A DNA stretch of 64,000 nucleotides from Bacteroidota bacterium (GTDB taxonomy: Bacteria; Bacteroidota; Bacteroidia; Flavobacteriales_D; Crocinitomicaceae). The number at the start of each line of letters is the position of its first letter. Within the stretch, counting starts at the first letter, position 1. Shown here piece after piece: positions 10,037 through 18,540 of the stretch. The translations under genes and the position numbers were made by a program. The notes beneath the pieces were generated by a model, which saw only the letters and a program-made list of their open reading frames with translations, was not told the DNA's origin and ran no database searches. The DNA lies in contig JASBTZ010000013.1 in NCBI GenBank assembly GCA_030148165.1, forward strand, positions 124,001 through 188,000, written 5' to 3'.

Positions 10037-11476
10037 ATGAAAAGAACAATCAATTCCATACTCACTTTAGTCCTTCTCGGAGGAATCGTATTTACCTCAT
10101 GTAAAAAAGAAGACTTGATTCAGGGTGGTCATGATCTTGAAGATTGGACTGCAGCAACACACGGTTATAATGCCGATCCTGATTATGATGTCGTATTCAA
10201 TCAGAATAAAGTACACCGTCTGGATATTGTCTTTGAAAAGGAATATTGGGATGCCATGCAATCGGATCTGGATGCGCTAATGGCCTCTATGACCGGAGGC
10301 CCCGGGCAAGGTGGATTCACAGAAGAAAGCCCAATGTACGTACCATGTCAAATGTATTATGAAGGTAAGCAATGGTATGACGTAGGCATTCGCTACAAAG
10401 GGAATTCAAGCTTAAAGAATGCTTATCAACAAGGATTGGGAAAACTCCCGTTACGAATAGAAATGAATCATTTCGAGAATGAAAATCCTAATATCAATGG
10501 TCAGACATTTTATGGATTCCAACAGCTATCTCTTTCCAGCAATTTTAAAGATGTTTCATTCCTGCATGAAAAGGTAGCTGCGGATGTGTTCAGGGAATTT
10601 GGTGTTCCGGCAGCGCACACCGCTTATTATCGGGTTTATGTGGATCACGGTGAAGGGCCTGTATATTTCGGGCTGTACACCATGGTAGAAGTTATCTTTG
10701 ATCGCCCTTTGCTAAACAACCAGTTTACGATCGGTGGTAATTGTTATAAACCTGACAGTGAAGGAGCTCGTTTAAATGATGTCAATCAAATTAACACAAC
10801 TTATTTTCCAAATAAAACATACGAAGGGGCATCCTTAAGTGATATTCATCAGCTGGTCAATGCCCTTTGTGATGATATTCGCACTTCGAACCCGGTTCAT
10901 TGGAGAACTGAATTAGAAAAGATCATCGATATGGACAAATACCTGAAATACCTTGCCGCAAACACAACCATGAAAAACTGGGATACATATGGAAGAATGA
11001 CGCATAATTACTACTTGTATAACAACCCTGCATCCGGGAAGTTCACGTGGATTCCCTGGGACAACAACGAAGCTTTTGCAGACGGCCCTCCGGGAGGAGG
11101 TGGCGGACCAGGTGGTCCCGGTGGAGGAAGTATGAATGCGCTGGAATTCGACTTTTCGAGTATCGCTACAACTCCACTGAGTTCTACCGGAGATATTACC
11201 TGGCCAATGATATCTTATATTTATGCAGACCCTGTTTACAAGGCACAATATGATGCCTATATCGATGAGTTCATAACGACAGTCTTTACAGTCTCTAATA
11301 TGAGTGATAAGTTCACAACATATCATAATTTGATCGAACCCTATGTAATAGGAGCCGAAGGTGAGATTTCCGGATATACCAACCTAACATCGCCAAGTGA
11401 CTTCACAAATTCGCTTTCGTCGATAATAAGTGATGTTACAAATCGGGTTGTTGAAGCAGATAATTACACTCCCTGA
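10037..11476 (+). CDS. CotH kinase family lipoprotein
   Basis: The 479-residue product has a lipoprotein signal with Cys22 (IVFTSCKKED). The body has CotH-family features: VHRLDIVFEKEYW, YVPCQMYYEGKQWYDVGIRYKGNSS, LPLRIEMN, DVFREFGVPAAHTAYYRVYVD, GLYTMVE and the late acidic segment WIPWDNNEAF. CotH-type proteins are atypical protein kinases (first known from spore coats); in Bacteroidota they occur as secreted or surface lipoproteins of unknown target. Two glycine-rich loops (MTGGPGQGG, and a Gly/Pro run near residue 355) are seen. The partner immediately upstream is a DUF2490 barrel. In related genomes these genes often sit with polyphosphate-polymerase-type genes, which are absent here. Confidence 0.85.
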   Translation: MKRTINSILTLVLLGGIVFTSCKKEDLIQGGHDLEDWTAATHGYNADPDYDVVFNQNKVHRLDIVFEKEYWDAMQSDLDALMASMTGGPGQGGFTEESPMYVPCQMYYEGKQWYDVGIRYKGNSSLKNAYQQGLGKLPLRIEMNHFENENPNINGQTFYGFQQLSLSSNFKDVSFLHEKVAADVFREFGVPAAHTAYYRVYVDHGEGPVYFGLYTMVEVIFDRPLLNNQFTIGGNCYKPDSEGARLNDVNQINTTYFPNKTYEGASLSDIHQLVNALCDDIRTSNPVHWRTELEKIIDMDKYLKYLAANTTMKNWDTYGRMTHNYYLYNNPASGKFTWIPWDNNEAFADGPPGGGGGPGGPGGGSMNALEFDFSSIATTPLSSTGDITWPMISYIYADPVYKAQYDAYIDEFITTVFTVSNMSDKFTTYHNLIEPYVIGAEGEISGYTNLTSPSDFTNSLSSIISDVTNRVVEADNYTP

Positions 11477-11493
11477 TTATATCTCATAAGTTT

Positions 11494-11527
11494 AAAAGGT
11501 GCTTTAACATTAAAGCACCTTTTTTTA
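11494..11527 (+). terminator. Rho-independent terminator after the CotH gene
   Basis: A perfect stem AGGTGCTTTA / TAAAGCACCT with an ACAT loop is followed by seven Ts, closing the DUF2490-CotH unit. Confidence 0.9.
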
Positions 11528-11539
11528 TGCAATTTGAAA

Positions 11540-11567
11540 TTGGAAGTTCCGTTAAAACGTATTTTTG
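11540..11567 (+). promoter_or_regulatory. Probable promoter of the OmpA-lipoprotein-protease operon
   Basis: TATTTTTG at 11560-11567 fits TAnnTTTG. TTG at 11540-11542 gives a 17-bp spacer, slightly short of the preferred 19. The start codon is 50 bp further on. Confidence 0.5.
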
Positions 11568-11617
11568 CTTATTCGAGCAACAATGTTTAAATTAAGGCTC
11601 ATCTTAAACGACTACGA

Positions 11618-12802
11618 ATGAAACAAGTGACATTAAGTTTGGCAATTTTCTTGTTGACCGGATATTCATTTGGTCAGATTACAATTGGTAAAATTAAACG
11701 AGGAGTAAAGGAAACTAAAGAAGTATTAAACTCAGGAGAAGAAGAGGAAGAAACCGAGGAGGAAAGTGAAAGCAAGTCCGAAGAAACATCTGAGGAAAGC
11801 ATGTCTTCTGAAAGTGGTGGAACAGAAAACAAAGAGAAAGAAAAATTGACACTTTGGACCAAGTTTGATTTTGTCCCGGGTGATTCGATTCTCTTCCAGG
11901 ACAATCAGGAAAACGAAGAAGTAGGTGAGTTTCCTTCAAAATGGGATCTTGCAACCGGAAATGCAGAAATGGCTGTTTTGGGAGAGCAAGATGTTATTCA
12001 GCTTGTTAGTCAGGGGACTTCTATCACGCCCCTCATGAAAACGAAGGAATATTTGCCTGAAGTATTCACCATAGAATTCGATTTATATTCTTCTGAATTG
12101 ATGCCTTCATATAAGGTCTATTTATACGATATGAAGCAATATAAAAAGGACTGGCGAAGTGTTGAAACGATTGATTTTATCAATATCGGATCAGATGAGA
12201 CAAAGATGGGAGACTATAAATCCGATTATGATATTTTAGAGAAAGATGCGTGGCACCATATTTCAATAGCGTTTAATAAACGAAGTCTCAAGTTATATAT
12301 TAATGAAACCCGGGTACTCAATATTCCTAATCTGGAATTTAAACCAAAAGCCTTTTCATTGGGAACCGGAGGAGCATATGCCCGAGAAGAGACCGATATC
12401 TGGTTATTCAAAAATGTGAAGATTGCGGAGGGCGGAAAGGACTTATATAACCGTGAAGTAACAGATGGTAAAATAGTCACTAACGGAATTCTGTTCGATA
12501 TAGGCAAAGCTACCATTAAACCGCAATCTATGGGTGTGATCAATAAGATCTATAAGATCATGGATGGCAACGATGAAATCAATTTTACTGTGGTTGGTCA
12601 TACAGATAACACCGGTAACGATGAGTCTAATATGGAGCTATCAAAAGCACGCGCTGAATCTGTCAAGAACAAGTTGATCGAAATGGGAATTGATGCCGGC
12701 AGACTTAAATCTGATGGAAAGGGTGAGTCAGAGCCGGTTGCTGACAATGACACCAGTGAAGGTCGGGCTATGAACCGAAGAGTTGAGTTTATTAAATTTT
12801 AA
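11618..12802 (+). CDS. OmpA-family peptidoglycan-binding protein with LamG-like middle domain
   Basis: The 394-residue product has a signal peptide ending around SFGQ, then a strongly acidic low-complexity segment (about residues 40-75, Glu/Ser). A middle region follows with the look of a concanavalin/LamG-type beta-sandwich (FTIEFDLYSSE, WHHISIAFNKRSLKLYINETRVLN). The C-terminal OmpA domain starts near ILFDIGKATIKPQSM and includes VVGHTDNTG, LSKARAESVKNKL and NRRVEFIKF. The OmpA domain anchors proteins non-covalently to peptidoglycan. It is the first gene of a close-spaced set with a small lipoprotein (11 bp gap) and a metalloprotease (12 bp gap). Confidence 0.88.
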   Translation: MKQVTLSLAIFLLTGYSFGQITIGKIKRGVKETKEVLNSGEEEEETEEESESKSEETSEESMSSESGGTENKEKEKLTLWTKFDFVPGDSILFQDNQENEEVGEFPSKWDLATGNAEMAVLGEQDVIQLVSQGTSITPLMKTKEYLPEVFTIEFDLYSSELMPSYKVYLYDMKQYKKDWRSVETIDFINIGSDETKMGDYKSDYDILEKDAWHHISIAFNKRSLKLYINETRVLNIPNLEFKPKAFSLGTGGAYAREETDIWLFKNVKIAEGGKDLYNREVTDGKIVTNGILFDIGKATIKPQSMGVINKIYKIMDGNDEINFTVVGHTDNTGNDESNMELSKARAESVKNKLIEMGIDAGRLKSDGKGESEPVADNDTSEGRAMNRRVEFIKF

Positions 12803-12813
12803 ATAGAAAGACA

Positions 12814-13215
12814 ATGAAAACAAACAAAAACTACTTACTGATTTTATCATTTGCATTCTTGCTGTTTGCTTGTGGATCGGACAATACAGAAGGAACAAAT
12901 GGAAATGACGATGAGGCTACTGTGGAGAATGGAAAAACCGAAGGTGAAGAAGAATTTGAAGCAGAAAACCCACCAATTGACTTGTCAAATGTTCCGCAGG
13001 AGTGTTTAGATAAGTTGAAGGAATACGAAGCATTTGTAGATGAGATGCATGAATTCAAAGTGAATAAGTACGAAAAAGATAAGGAGAAATACTTTGACGA
13101 ATACATGGATTACATGTCAGAAAACTCATCATGGGGTACGGATGACGTATTAGTGGAATGCAGTGATGACATGAATGTATTCGGAGAAATCATGAGAATT
13201 AAAGCGAAGTATTAA
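12814..13215 (+). CDS. Small acidic lipoprotein, function unknown
   Basis: The 133-residue product has a clear lipobox (LLFACGSDN, Cys20). An acidic low-complexity linker follows (residues 25-55, Asn/Glu/Gly), then a conserved-looking helical part (PQECLDKLKEYEAFVDEMHEF) with two cysteines (in PQECL and VECSDD). No recognised domain. It sits between the OmpA-type gene and the protease gene in the same operon. Confidence 0.75.
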   Translation: MKTNKNYLLILSFAFLLFACGSDNTEGTNGNDDEATVENGKTEGEEEFEAENPPIDLSNVPQECLDKLKEYEAFVDEMHEFKVNKYEKDKEKYFDEYMDYMSENSSWGTDDVLVECSDDMNVFGEIMRIKAKY

Positions 13216-13227
13216 GAGTCGATTATT

Positions 13228-15465
13228 ATGAACAAGATTTATTCAAAGGCAATGCTGGTAGCACTGCCTTTTCTTTTCTATTTTGGTTATGACAAATCTC
13301 AACCGCATATTCCTGCGGAAGATCCCGACTATACGCGCTTTCATAATGTGACGGAATGGGAAGGAATCATTAAAATTACTTTTGATGGGACTTCAAGTAA
13401 GAACGAGACTACCTACCGGGTTGATCATGAATATAAACTCTATTTTGTTACAGGTGAAGGTATAAAAGCCATGGCGGACCCATTTGGTGGTGGAAGCCCT
13501 TATGGTGATATTAGCGAAGAAGATCTTCGCAGCGGAAATTATGACCCTATGGAGTTGGCACGTCAGGTAAGAATGAATCAGAACGCTTTTAAACAGTGGG
13601 GAGCTGGACATGGAATTACAACTCCACCGTTTGAGACTTCAACTAGTGCTACGATCAGAAGTGAAATGAGTAAGTCATTTGAAACTCACTCAGGTGAGGG
13701 CGGTAGCCCTTGCACGATTAACGAAATTGAAAGGTCAACCGTGGATGGTAAGAATGAGAATGGCGGTATATTGATGGTCATCAATAAAAACAGCGGTACA
13801 TATAGTTTTATGGGAGCTGTTAGTTTAAATGGCATTGAAGAGTCAATCAAACACACGTTCTCGCCGGATCATTGTGGAGCTAATAAATTTGAAAATAAAT
13901 CCTATACGAAGGAAGCAAGCGGTCACGCTTATCTTAATGAATTTATCAACGAGGTAACAATTGTCAATCAAAAACTCCCTGAGTCTGGATTAACATTAAC
14001 TGGAAGTGGGATGATCACAGATCGATTAAAAATGAAAGTCCCCGATAGTGATCAGGAGCAAGAAGTCACCGTGCATGTTAAATGGACAATCTATCCAAAG
14101 GGTGAGAAACAACCTGAATATTACGTTGAATTAAAAGACAAAGAATGGATCCCCGAATTGGATAACTGGGTAGGCGTGGAACTAAATCACCAGGAAGGAG
14201 CTCCTCAAAAAGTTCGTTTTACCTTATTCGACTATTCCAGTGAACCAGGGACCTATTTGAATTCAGAAGATGATAATGAAGATCCTGATCTGGAATTCGA
14301 CCCTAAAATGGAAGAACTAGGGTATGTGATCAAGAAAGAAGGAGAGATCTTCACTGCTACACTGGAAAACCCAGTTTCAGGAAGGTCTACCGCGATTTTG
14401 CTTTCACACGATTACGGAGCTTATGGAAAAATCAAAGCTGAAGTTTATGTGAATGGTGGCTGGCAAATCGTCAGAGACAAAGGGACCCAAAAACCAAATG
14501 TTTCTGTTCCCTGGGATGATAATGAGAATCACATTGCAGATCATTGGGAGGAGGAGACAGGCATTCTGGGTATGAATCTGGATGCGAATTGGGATGAGGA
14601 TCCTTATCCTGAGCTGCAAAAAAAACCAGGAGATCGGTTTACGCTTTATGAAGAATATAGAGGGTTTAAGGCCGTTAGTCATTTATTGAATGATGGTAAA
14701 AGGCAGATCGCAACAAAAAATAATCATTTTAGAATGGACCCGTTACATAAGGATGTTTTCGTCTATGACGAACATGGCTTATTTCACCAGTATTACGACC
14801 CCGATAATCCGGCTAAACTAAATTGGCATTATATCAAGCCTGATATGATAAAAGAGTTTACCCCTAATAATCCGACCAATTCTAATCACAGATTAATCAA
14901 TTTCAATACTTCAGGAAAATTTCATTCTGGTGAGCAGTACGCCATGCATGTGGTAAATCATGAAAATCAGGGAGGTCTTGCAGGTGCAGCCAAACATTTA
15001 GGGGATCTTTACGTTCAAATGGACAAGGCCAATGAAACTATATGCACACAGAAAGTCAATCCTCACCCCCTGTGGTGCCATTATGCGATTAGAATATTTC
15101 CAGACAGAATACTGTCTCACGTAAAAAGTGCTCCTTTAGAAGCCAATGCTGACATCCAATTATTGTATTTAAAACTTATGAAAAGTACCGTTGCACACGA
15201 AGTTGGCCATGGTATTGGAATCCCTCATCATACAAACCCAGAAACACTAGAGGAAGAAACTGAATCGGGTGTCAAAACTTGCTATATGCGCTATGAAGAA
15301 GTTTTTGAGAAATTGCATCCGAGGTTAATAACCATGGATCACTATTGTAAGGATGGTGAATTTTGGTTCGAGGTGATCGAAAGTGATGGCAACCTAGATA
15401 GTATTCCACGGAAGAAAAATTCAAGCCATAAATGCTGGGAACAAATCAACATAAAAGGGAACTAA
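13228..15465 (+). CDS. Large secreted metzincin-like zinc metalloprotease
   Basis: The 745-residue product has an N-terminal hydrophobic signal (AMLVALPFLFYFGY). Near the C-terminus is a full metzincin zinc motif, HEVGHGIGIPH (H657, E658, H661, G664, H667), followed about 20 residues later by CYMRY, a plausible Met-turn. The middle (residues about 430-490: WDDNENHIADHWEEETG, then GDRFTLYEEYRGF) resembles the DxDxNGxxDxWE calcium-binding repeats of secreted proteins. The N-terminal 400 residues are unrecognised and probably beta-rich. It is likely exported with the help of the signal peptide; no C-terminal T9SS sorting domain is obvious. Last gene of the OmpA-lipoprotein-protease operon. Confidence 0.7.
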   Translation: MNKIYSKAMLVALPFLFYFGYDKSQPHIPAEDPDYTRFHNVTEWEGIIKITFDGTSSKNETTYRVDHEYKLYFVTGEGIKAMADPFGGGSPYGDISEEDLRSGNYDPMELARQVRMNQNAFKQWGAGHGITTPPFETSTSATIRSEMSKSFETHSGEGGSPCTINEIERSTVDGKNENGGILMVINKNSGTYSFMGAVSLNGIEESIKHTFSPDHCGANKFENKSYTKEASGHAYLNEFINEVTIVNQKLPESGLTLTGSGMITDRLKMKVPDSDQEQEVTVHVKWTIYPKGEKQPEYYVELKDKEWIPELDNWVGVELNHQEGAPQKVRFTLFDYSSEPGTYLNSEDDNEDPDLEFDPKMEELGYVIKKEGEIFTATLENPVSGRSTAILLSHDYGAYGKIKAEVYVNGGWQIVRDKGTQKPNVSVPWDDNENHIADHWEEETGILGMNLDANWDEDPYPELQKKPGDRFTLYEEYRGFKAVSHLLNDGKRQIATKNNHFRMDPLHKDVFVYDEHGLFHQYYDPDNPAKLNWHYIKPDMIKEFTPNNPTNSNHRLINFNTSGKFHSGEQYAMHVVNHENQGGLAGAAKHLGDLYVQMDKANETICTQKVNPHPLWCHYAIRIFPDRILSHVKSAPLEANADIQLLYLKLMKSTVAHEVGHGIGIPHHTNPETLEEETESGVKTCYMRYEEVFEKLHPRLITMDHYCKDGEFWFEVIESDGNLDSIPRKKNSSHKCWEQINIKGN

Positions 15466-15754
15466 ATAATATTTACAAAAACGTCGATTTTTTGTAATAC
15501 ATTTCTTGATTATCGTATTCTCCTGATTCTCAGTTTTTTAATGCGTGCATAATATTATTTTGAGCTAACTATTTCATTCTCAAACATAAAAAATTTGTTA
15601 ATTTTTCAATTGAGGTGTAATTTTTTGAGAGTTCGACCGTTTAATAGATATAACGATGCCTGTTGAGGAGTACACGAAAATTGGCACGCAATTTGAAAGT
15701 ACATAATCAACAAAGTAGAAGTTAGTTTTCATAAGTAGTAGTAGTTTAGGTTTT

Positions 15755-15792
15755 GAAAGGGATAGACGCCAGTCTGTCCCTTTCATGTTTTT
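15755..15792 (+). terminator. Rho-independent terminator, 13-bp stem
   Basis: GAAAGGGATAGAC pairs with GTCTGTCCCTTTC (one G-T pair) across a GCCA loop, followed by ATGTTTTTG. It ends either the upstream protease operon or an unannotated transcript within 15600-15754. Confidence 0.85.
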
Positions 15793-15803
15793 GTACACTT
15801 GCA

Positions 15804-15833
15804 TTGTGTATTACAGATTTTGCCGTAATTTCG
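15804..15833 (+). promoter_or_regulatory. lepA promoter, TTG-N19-TAATTTCG
   Basis: TTG at 15804-15806, a 19-bp spacer and TAATTTCG at 15826-15833 (one mismatch to TAnnTTTG). The lepA ATG is 28 bp downstream. Confidence 0.6.
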
Positions 15834-15860
15834 CGATGCAATTGACGCCGAGAGAATAAC

Positions 15861-17657
15861 ATGAAAAACATCCGCAATTTCTGCATTATCGCGCACATCG
15901 ACCACGGGAAAAGTACCCTGGCTGATCGACTGTTGCAAACAACTGGTACGATCTCAGACCGTGAGATGCAGGATCAGGCTTTGGATGACATGGACCTGGA
16001 GCGTGAACGCGGAATTACCATTAAGAGTCACGCAATCCAGATGGATTACACCAAAGATGGTGAACATTATACCCTCAATCTTATTGACACTCCGGGACAC
16101 GTGGATTTCTCGTACGAAGTTTCCCGCTCCATAGCAGCTTGTGAAGGCGCCCTGTTAATTGTAGATGCCTCGCAGGGGATCGAAGCTCAGACCATATCAA
16201 ACTTATATTTGGCATTGGAACACGATCTTGAGATCATTCCCATTTTGAATAAAATGGATCTCCCTGGAGCAATGCCGGATGAAGTGACTGATCAGATTAT
16301 TGAACTGATAGGTTGCGATGCTGAAGATATTATTCGCGCTTCGGGTAAAACTGGGCTGGGCGTTGATGACATTTTAACGGCGATCATTGAAAAAGTTCCC
16401 GCACCAAAAGGAGATGAAAGTGCTCCGTTACAGGCGATGATCTTTGATTCTGTTTTTAATCCTTTCCGAGGTATCATTGCTTATTACCGAGTTAAAAATG
16501 GTACGATCAAGAAAGGCCAAAAGATAAAATTCTTCAATACAGGCAAGACCTATGATGCGGATGAGGTAGGAATTCTAAAAATGGACCTCCAACCACGTAG
16601 TGAAGTTAAAGCCGGAGACGTTGGCTATATTATTTCGGGCATCAAAAAAGCCGCAGAAGTTAAAGTAGGTGATACGATCACTTCACTGAATAATCCATGC
16701 ACGAATGCTATCAAAGGTTTTGAGGACGTTAAGCCGATGGTATTTGCTGGAATCTATCCAGTTGACACAGAAGATTACGAAGAGCTTCGTTATTCCATGG
16801 AAAAACTTCAGTTGAATGATTCGTCTCTTGTTTTCGAGCCGGAATCATCCGCGGCCCTTGGTTTTGGATTCCGTTGTGGATTCCTTGGAATGCTTCATAT
16901 GGAAATCATTCAGGAACGATTAGAACGAGAGTTCAATATGACCGTAATTACGACGGTACCGAACGTATCTTACCATGCTTTTTTGGAACGAGATCCGGAT
17001 AATGTGGTAATCGTTAATAATCCTTCTGAGCTTCCTGATCCATCAAGTTTGGAACGCATAGAAGAACCTTATATTAAAGCGCAGGTCATTACGAAATCTG
17101 AATACGTAGGACAAATCATGAACCTCTGTATTGAAAAACGCGGTGATTTGAAGAACCAGGTTTACCTGACACAGGATCGTGTTGAGATAACTTTTGAAAT
17201 GCCAATGGGTGAGATCGTATTTGATTTCTACGATCGTTTAAAAACTGTTTCGCGAGGATATGCATCTTTCGATTATCATCCGGTGGGTTATAAGAAATCT
17301 GACCTGATCAAGCTTGATGTATTATTGAACGGTGAACCGGTTGATGCACTTTCAGCTTTGGTGCATAGAAGTAATGCCTATGAACTTGGTAAAAAGATCT
17401 GTATTAAGTTAAAAGAACTGATCCCTCGTCAGCAATTCGAGATTCCTATTCAGGCTGCTATCGGTGCAAAGGTAATCGCAAGAGAAACGATCAAAGCCCT
17501 GCGTAAAGATGTTACCGCGAAATGTTATGGTGGTGATATCACGCGAAAAAGAAAACTCTTAGAAAAGCAAAAAGCTGGTAAGAAGCGAATGCGACAAGTC
17601 GGTAAAGTGGAGATTCCTCAAGAGGCTTTCCTCGCCGTACTTAAATTGAATGATTAA
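15861..17657 (+). CDS. lepA: Elongation factor 4 (LepA), back-translocating GTPase
   Basis: The 598-residue product has the standard LepA length. Starting with [20 protein letters not shown] (G1 P-loop), it shows the G2 region [11 protein letters not shown]3 DTPGHVDF and G4 NKMD. EF-G-like domains and the LepA-specific C-terminal domain follow ([22 protein letters not shown] to the end). LepA acts on stalled ribosomes. Monocistronic: own promoter upstream and own terminator downstream. Confidence 0.98.
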   Translation: MKNIRNFCIIAHIDHGKSTLADRLLQTTGTISDREMQDQALDDMDLERERGITIKSHAIQMDYTKDGEHYTLNLIDTPGHVDFSYEVSRSIAACEGALLIVDASQGIEAQTISNLYLALEHDLEIIPILNKMDLPGAMPDEVTDQIIELIGCDAEDIIRASGKTGLGVDDILTAIIEKVPAPKGDESAPLQAMIFDSVFNPFRGIIAYYRVKNGTIKKGQKIKFFNTGKTYDADEVGILKMDLQPRSEVKAGDVGYIISGIKKAAEVKVGDTITSLNNPCTNAIKGFEDVKPMVFAGIYPVDTEDYEELRYSMEKLQLNDSSLVFEPESSAALGFGFRCGFLGMLHMEIIQERLEREFNMTVITTVPNVSYHAFLERDPDNVVIVNNPSELPDPSSLERIEEPYIKAQVITKSEYVGQIMNLCIEKRGDLKNQVYLTQDRVEITFEMPMGEIVFDFYDRLKTVSRGYASFDYHPVGYKKSDLIKLDVLLNGEPVDALSALVHRSNAYELGKKICIKLKELIPRQQFEIPIQAAIGAKVIARETIKALRKDVTAKCYGGDITRKRKLLEKQKAGKKRMRQVGKVEIPQEAFLAVLKLND

Positions 17658-17659
17658 AA

Positions 17660-17690
17660 AAAGGGGATATTGCTATCCCCCTTTCTTATT
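17660..17690 (+). terminator. lepA terminator, possibly bidirectional
   Basis: GGGGATA at 17663-17669 pairs with TATCCCC at 17674-17680 across TTGC, flanked by A-rich and T-rich tracts. It lies between convergent lepA and the DUF3108 gene and could serve both. Confidence 0.8.
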
Positions 17691-17705
17691 CAATCGTACC
17701 GCGAA

Positions 17706-18488
17706 TCACAACTTGCTACTCAACTCATTCTTCAAACCACTCCATTCGACAAGGTGCAGCTTCACGGTACCAACTGGTATCTTTGCTTTAACCAGGACAG
17801 GGATATGATTCTTATCCGCTGTAACCCAGAACTGAACATCTTCTTCACTTTCAAAATATCTACCCGTTTGCACAACCGGCACAAACTTGTAGCATTTGAA
17901 TTTTCCCTTTCTGATCTTGATCTCTTCTGTTTTTACATACTTTACTTTCAGATCGTAATTCTCATCATCCATGAAACATTTCAATGAAAATGTTTTTCCC
18001 GGTTTCATGTCTGAAAAATCGAATGTTCTTGCACGGTAAAAGGAAGATATCATGTCTTGTGTTCCCATTGCTATCGGGAAGTCCTTCTCTCCGTTATTTA
18101 CTTTCTTATAATTCTGTTTGAAGGTATAACTCTGCTTTATTTCATATCCACCTTCATTGACGTCGCGATCAAAATACCAAGGCATGATTGACTTTTTATC
18201 AATGTAAGACTCGTATACATCTCTTACTTTATAAAATGCGTTGAATCCTCCTAATGTACGTCCTGTACCAACCACATGATATAATGATCGATTCGCACCT
18301 TTCTTAGAAGTCGACTTAACTTCCAGGATCGCTTCACCGGCGTCCATAAATCCGTAAGTCACTCGATATCTTAACTTCTCACCTATCTTGAATGAGCTGT
18401 TCGTCACACTTGGATAAGTAACCATTGTGGAACTTGACATTCCGAAAAAAACGGCCACCAATGCTATGAATGAAATCAGTTTTTTCAT
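17706..18488 (-). CDS. DUF3108 domain-containing secreted protein
   Basis: The 260-residue product has a signal peptide (LISFIALVAVFFGMSSSTM). The mature part matches DUF3108: SFKIGEKLRYRVTYGFMDAGEA, ESYIDKKSIMPWYFDRDVNEGGY, a KGKFKCYKFVPVVQTGRYF stretch, and a final VPVLVKAKIPVGTVKLHL. Family members are exported beta-rich proteins of unknown function. It reads from its own start about 50 bp downstream of the glycosyltransferase gene on the same strand, and converges on lepA. Confidence 0.85.
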   Translation of the reverse strand: MKKLISFIALVAVFFGMSSSTMVTYPSVTNSSFKIGEKLRYRVTYGFMDAGEAILEVKSTSKKGANRSLYHVVGTGRTLGGFNAFYKVRDVYESYIDKKSIMPWYFDRDVNEGGYEIKQSYTFKQNYKKVNNGEKDFPIAMGTQDMISSFYRARTFDFSDMKPGKTFSLKCFMDDENYDLKVKYVKTEEIKIRKGKFKCYKFVPVVQTGRYFESEEDVQFWVTADKNHIPVLVKAKIPVGTVKLHLVEWSGLKNELSSKL

Positions 18489-18540
18489 GGTATTGAATTT
18501 TTATTATCTAGATCAATTGCAAAGTATATGCCAAAATGCG

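Larger units (their letters stand above)
15466..15860 (+). other. 395-bp intergenic region with orphan terminator
   Basis: A-T-rich gap between the protease gene and lepA with no credible coding sequence. Its recognisable contents are a strong terminator hairpin at 15755-15792, nearly 300 bp after the protease stop, and the lepA promoter at 15804-15833. The stretch 15600-15754 upstream of the hairpin could be a small RNA or simply a long 3' UTR. Confidence 0.5.

Noticed and set aside
10913-11326. 137-codon minus-strand frame inside the CotH gene
   Set aside because: It lies wholly inside a well-supported coding region on the other strand and its translation is not protein-like.
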